Source of the DNA: Phorcus lineatus
Taxonomy: Eukaryota; Mollusca; Gastropoda; Trochida; Trochidae
DNA length: 64,000 nucleotides
Assembly: GCA_921293015.1 (NCBI GenBank)
Contig: OV121081.1
Coordinates: forward strand, 52,291,877-52,355,876
Direction of reading: 5' to 3'
The translations under genes and the position numbers were made by a program. The notes below the pieces were generated by a model that was not told the origin of the DNA, made no database searches, and saw nothing but the letters and a program-made list of their open reading frames with translations. Positions 62,028-64,000 of this stretch are shown piece after piece (positions within the stretch are counted from its first letter, which is position 1; every line of letters starts with the position of its first letter).

Positions 62028-64000
62028 GTACGTATTAGAAATATGCAAGTGCCAATTTAATTGTTCTTCTGAGACAAGTGGCAAAGAATTACAGATTAAA
62101 GCTTAGTTGTCAAACCTCTGCATTTCCGAACTAGAGTTCACCACTGTCTTAACGAAAGAGCCTTGTTTGTAGTTATGAATAGTTTTTGTATTAAATAATG
62201 ACTTTTAGGTTGTCTTCGAATCAAATTGTAGAGATTTTCACCTGTAACAACGTTTCAAGTTATTATTAAGCTGTTTCAATTTCAAAGTTATGCGCTGTAC
62301 TGTCTTAGATACAATTTTCCTACGATTTCTTAGACAATTACATGCTCTCATTTATCTCAGCCTTAACATCTAATGGGATCGTACGGTAACGTAAACGAGA
62401 TTTTCATCGTGAAATGGTTCACTTTTAGTTTGATCGAACACATCTTCCATGAGCTACACTAGGGTCATCTTACCATAGATTAAGATAAATTCTACACTTG
62501 AGTTATCGAAACAACAAAGAAAGCGAACAAATGCAAAAAAAGTATGATACCTAAGACGAATATCGCAATTTATTTGTCAGTAACAAAACCAGGATATAAT
62601 GAACGTTATTTTTTTTAATTTTCAAAAAATGTCATCATTAATGTAGTTACTTTACATGACATAGAACGCTCGATTCTTAATTCATGTTTACCCCATCTCT
62701 GCCATATGAATGAGATGGAATGCTTTACCGGAACACTCCTTAGCTTTAACAGATCATGATTAATGTGTCAATTGGACATGTTTACATCATGTAATTATCC
62801 GTCCCTTTAAGGCGTTTATAATCGTGTAGTGTATGTTCGTTTAAGCGATGCTCTTTCACGACGCAATTAATTTTCATTAGTTTCAATATTAGAGAGCGCC
62901 TTTCATCGGAGTTTTCTGCCATGTTATCAAATCAATTCACACATCCTTAGAGTTAACGCCTTATTATGCTTGATAGCTTTTTCAAATGATTAATGAACAA
63001 GACACGGGCTTGTAAAACAAAAACGCTTTCATCACTCATAATAACGTATCATCTCACAACCGTTCGTCGTATCAATCATACTCAAAAGCATATCAGGCTC
63101 GGCCTTGAGAAAGTAGCAACAGTTTTCAGAAGAGACGAACTTTGCCGTATATCAGCCCAAAATCCATAGTCGTCGAGCACGGTTGTGAACCTTCTTAGGA
63201 GATCACCCAAGCGCATTATCGAAATCTGTGAACAAACATGTACTTAAAAGGTCTAGATTTGCATTCCCATTGAAGTGATTGATACTTCCATAAAACAAAC
63301 GGCACCTCCTTTGCCCACTGGTGCTGCTAATCAGATGTTATTGAAGTGTTGCTGTAAGCGAGGAAGCACGCCGATGACTCTAAACCTATGAGGCCACTAC
63401 AAGACGCGCCGCTGTACGCTCTGTTACTTAGCCTGACGTTGCTGAAACCTGCACGAAGCCAGAAAAATCCCCTCGGAGACTTACAAATGGCAAGCAGTGG
63501 TCGTTATGAATCGTTCGTTACGCTCGTTACCATAGATCATGTTTGGCTACATTTAACAGATTTTATCTGAGCGGTCAGGCTAAAGGGTCACTTCCCAAAT
63601 ACGCTTTTATTTGGAGAGTACATGAAGCGTGTCGAATAATATTTATTCTGGCAAATATTTGTGTATTTGGTTTTGTGAAAATAAATACATTATAAAAGAA
63701 TGTTGACACAATTGATTTGAAAAGCGTTTAAACACATTTTATTATTTAAGAAACATTATATAACAAAGAGAAACTGAAGTTCTATATGACCTTATTACTT
63801 ACCGAAATACCATAAATGCTTATATAAAATGAAAATATCTCAAAATTTCATCTTTCAATGGCAAAATATAGAATCCGATTTCCTGCCTTTGGATGAGTTT
63901 TCAAATTTACGTTTGAGTTACATTTCTGCGCACTGGCATCGGAATGAGCTACATTGGCCGCCTTTCGATGAAAATCGTGACTATATTCCTCTATGCTATC
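62028..64000 (+). other. nAChR intron 3, incomplete
   Basis: Starts at GTACGT and runs at least to about the window end. A GC-richer patch lies at 63100-63560 and includes an ATG frame (63388-63570) with a signal-peptide-like start MRPLQDAPLYALLLSLTLL. No donor of good quality follows within its coding part, so I do not annotate it as an exon. The very end holds a possible W-x4-L-x-W-x-P match (see findings). Otherwise nothing is supported. Confidence 0.55.

Noticed and set aside
1-64000. CRISPR array, rRNA genes, bacterial operons or phage-like modules
   Set aside because: No spacer-repeat pattern, no rRNA-like sequence and no prokaryotic gene organisation; the window is plainly eukaryotic.

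Overview
The window is AT-rich, intron-rich, repeat-laden animal DNA. There are no operons and almost no long ORFs. The one confidently recognised gene is the 5' part of a nicotinic acetylcholine receptor (nAChR, Cys-loop receptor) subunit on the + strand. Transposon relics (Mutator-like/FLYWCH, mariner, Tc1), degenerate tandem arrays of about 147 bp and a GACGGA-type repeat tail fit an invertebrate. A mollusc or other lophotrochozoan is my best guess, inferred from general character and not proven.

Layout. 1-12.0 kb is an old, strongly diverged segmental duplication: three or more rearranged copies of a multi-kilobase unit, with an inverted block, short splice-site-flanked coding-like remnants and TA/GT microsatellites. 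12.4-14.0 kb holds tandem duplications abutting the broken 3' end of a Mutator-like transposase pseudogene (minus strand; FLYWCH finger plus DDE domain). 14-20.7 kb has no gene I can support. 20.7-22.3 kb carries a 582-bp TTAA-bounded inverted-repeat element and, next to it, a decayed mariner transposase (minus). 22.3-40.2 kb is gene-poor and contains tandem duplications, a ~146-bp degenerate array (32.4-33.3 kb), a foldback element, a tRNA-like relic and a perfect 121-bp direct repeat.

The nAChR gene occupies 40.7 kb to beyond the window end. Exon 1 (signal peptide, with a small upstream ORF overlapping its ATG) is followed by an 18.1-kb intron 1. Exon 2 (N-terminal helix and first beta strands) is followed by a 2.9-kb intron 2. 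Exon 3 is exactly 45 nt, the classical size for this family, and intron 3 then starts. Exon phases agree (1, 0, 0). Intron 1 contains two related inverted-repeat elements, a Tc1 transposase pseudogene, a ~148-bp tandem repeat and, on the opposite strand near its 3' end, an unrecognised coding-like stretch with two in-frame TGA codons and an apparent frameshift.

I did not find a convincing new multi-gene system. The most unexplained items are the antisense coding-like relic at 58.1-58.4 kb, the open frame with canonical splice sites inside intron 2 at 59.7 kb, the 12-kb diverged array, and the TTAA element.
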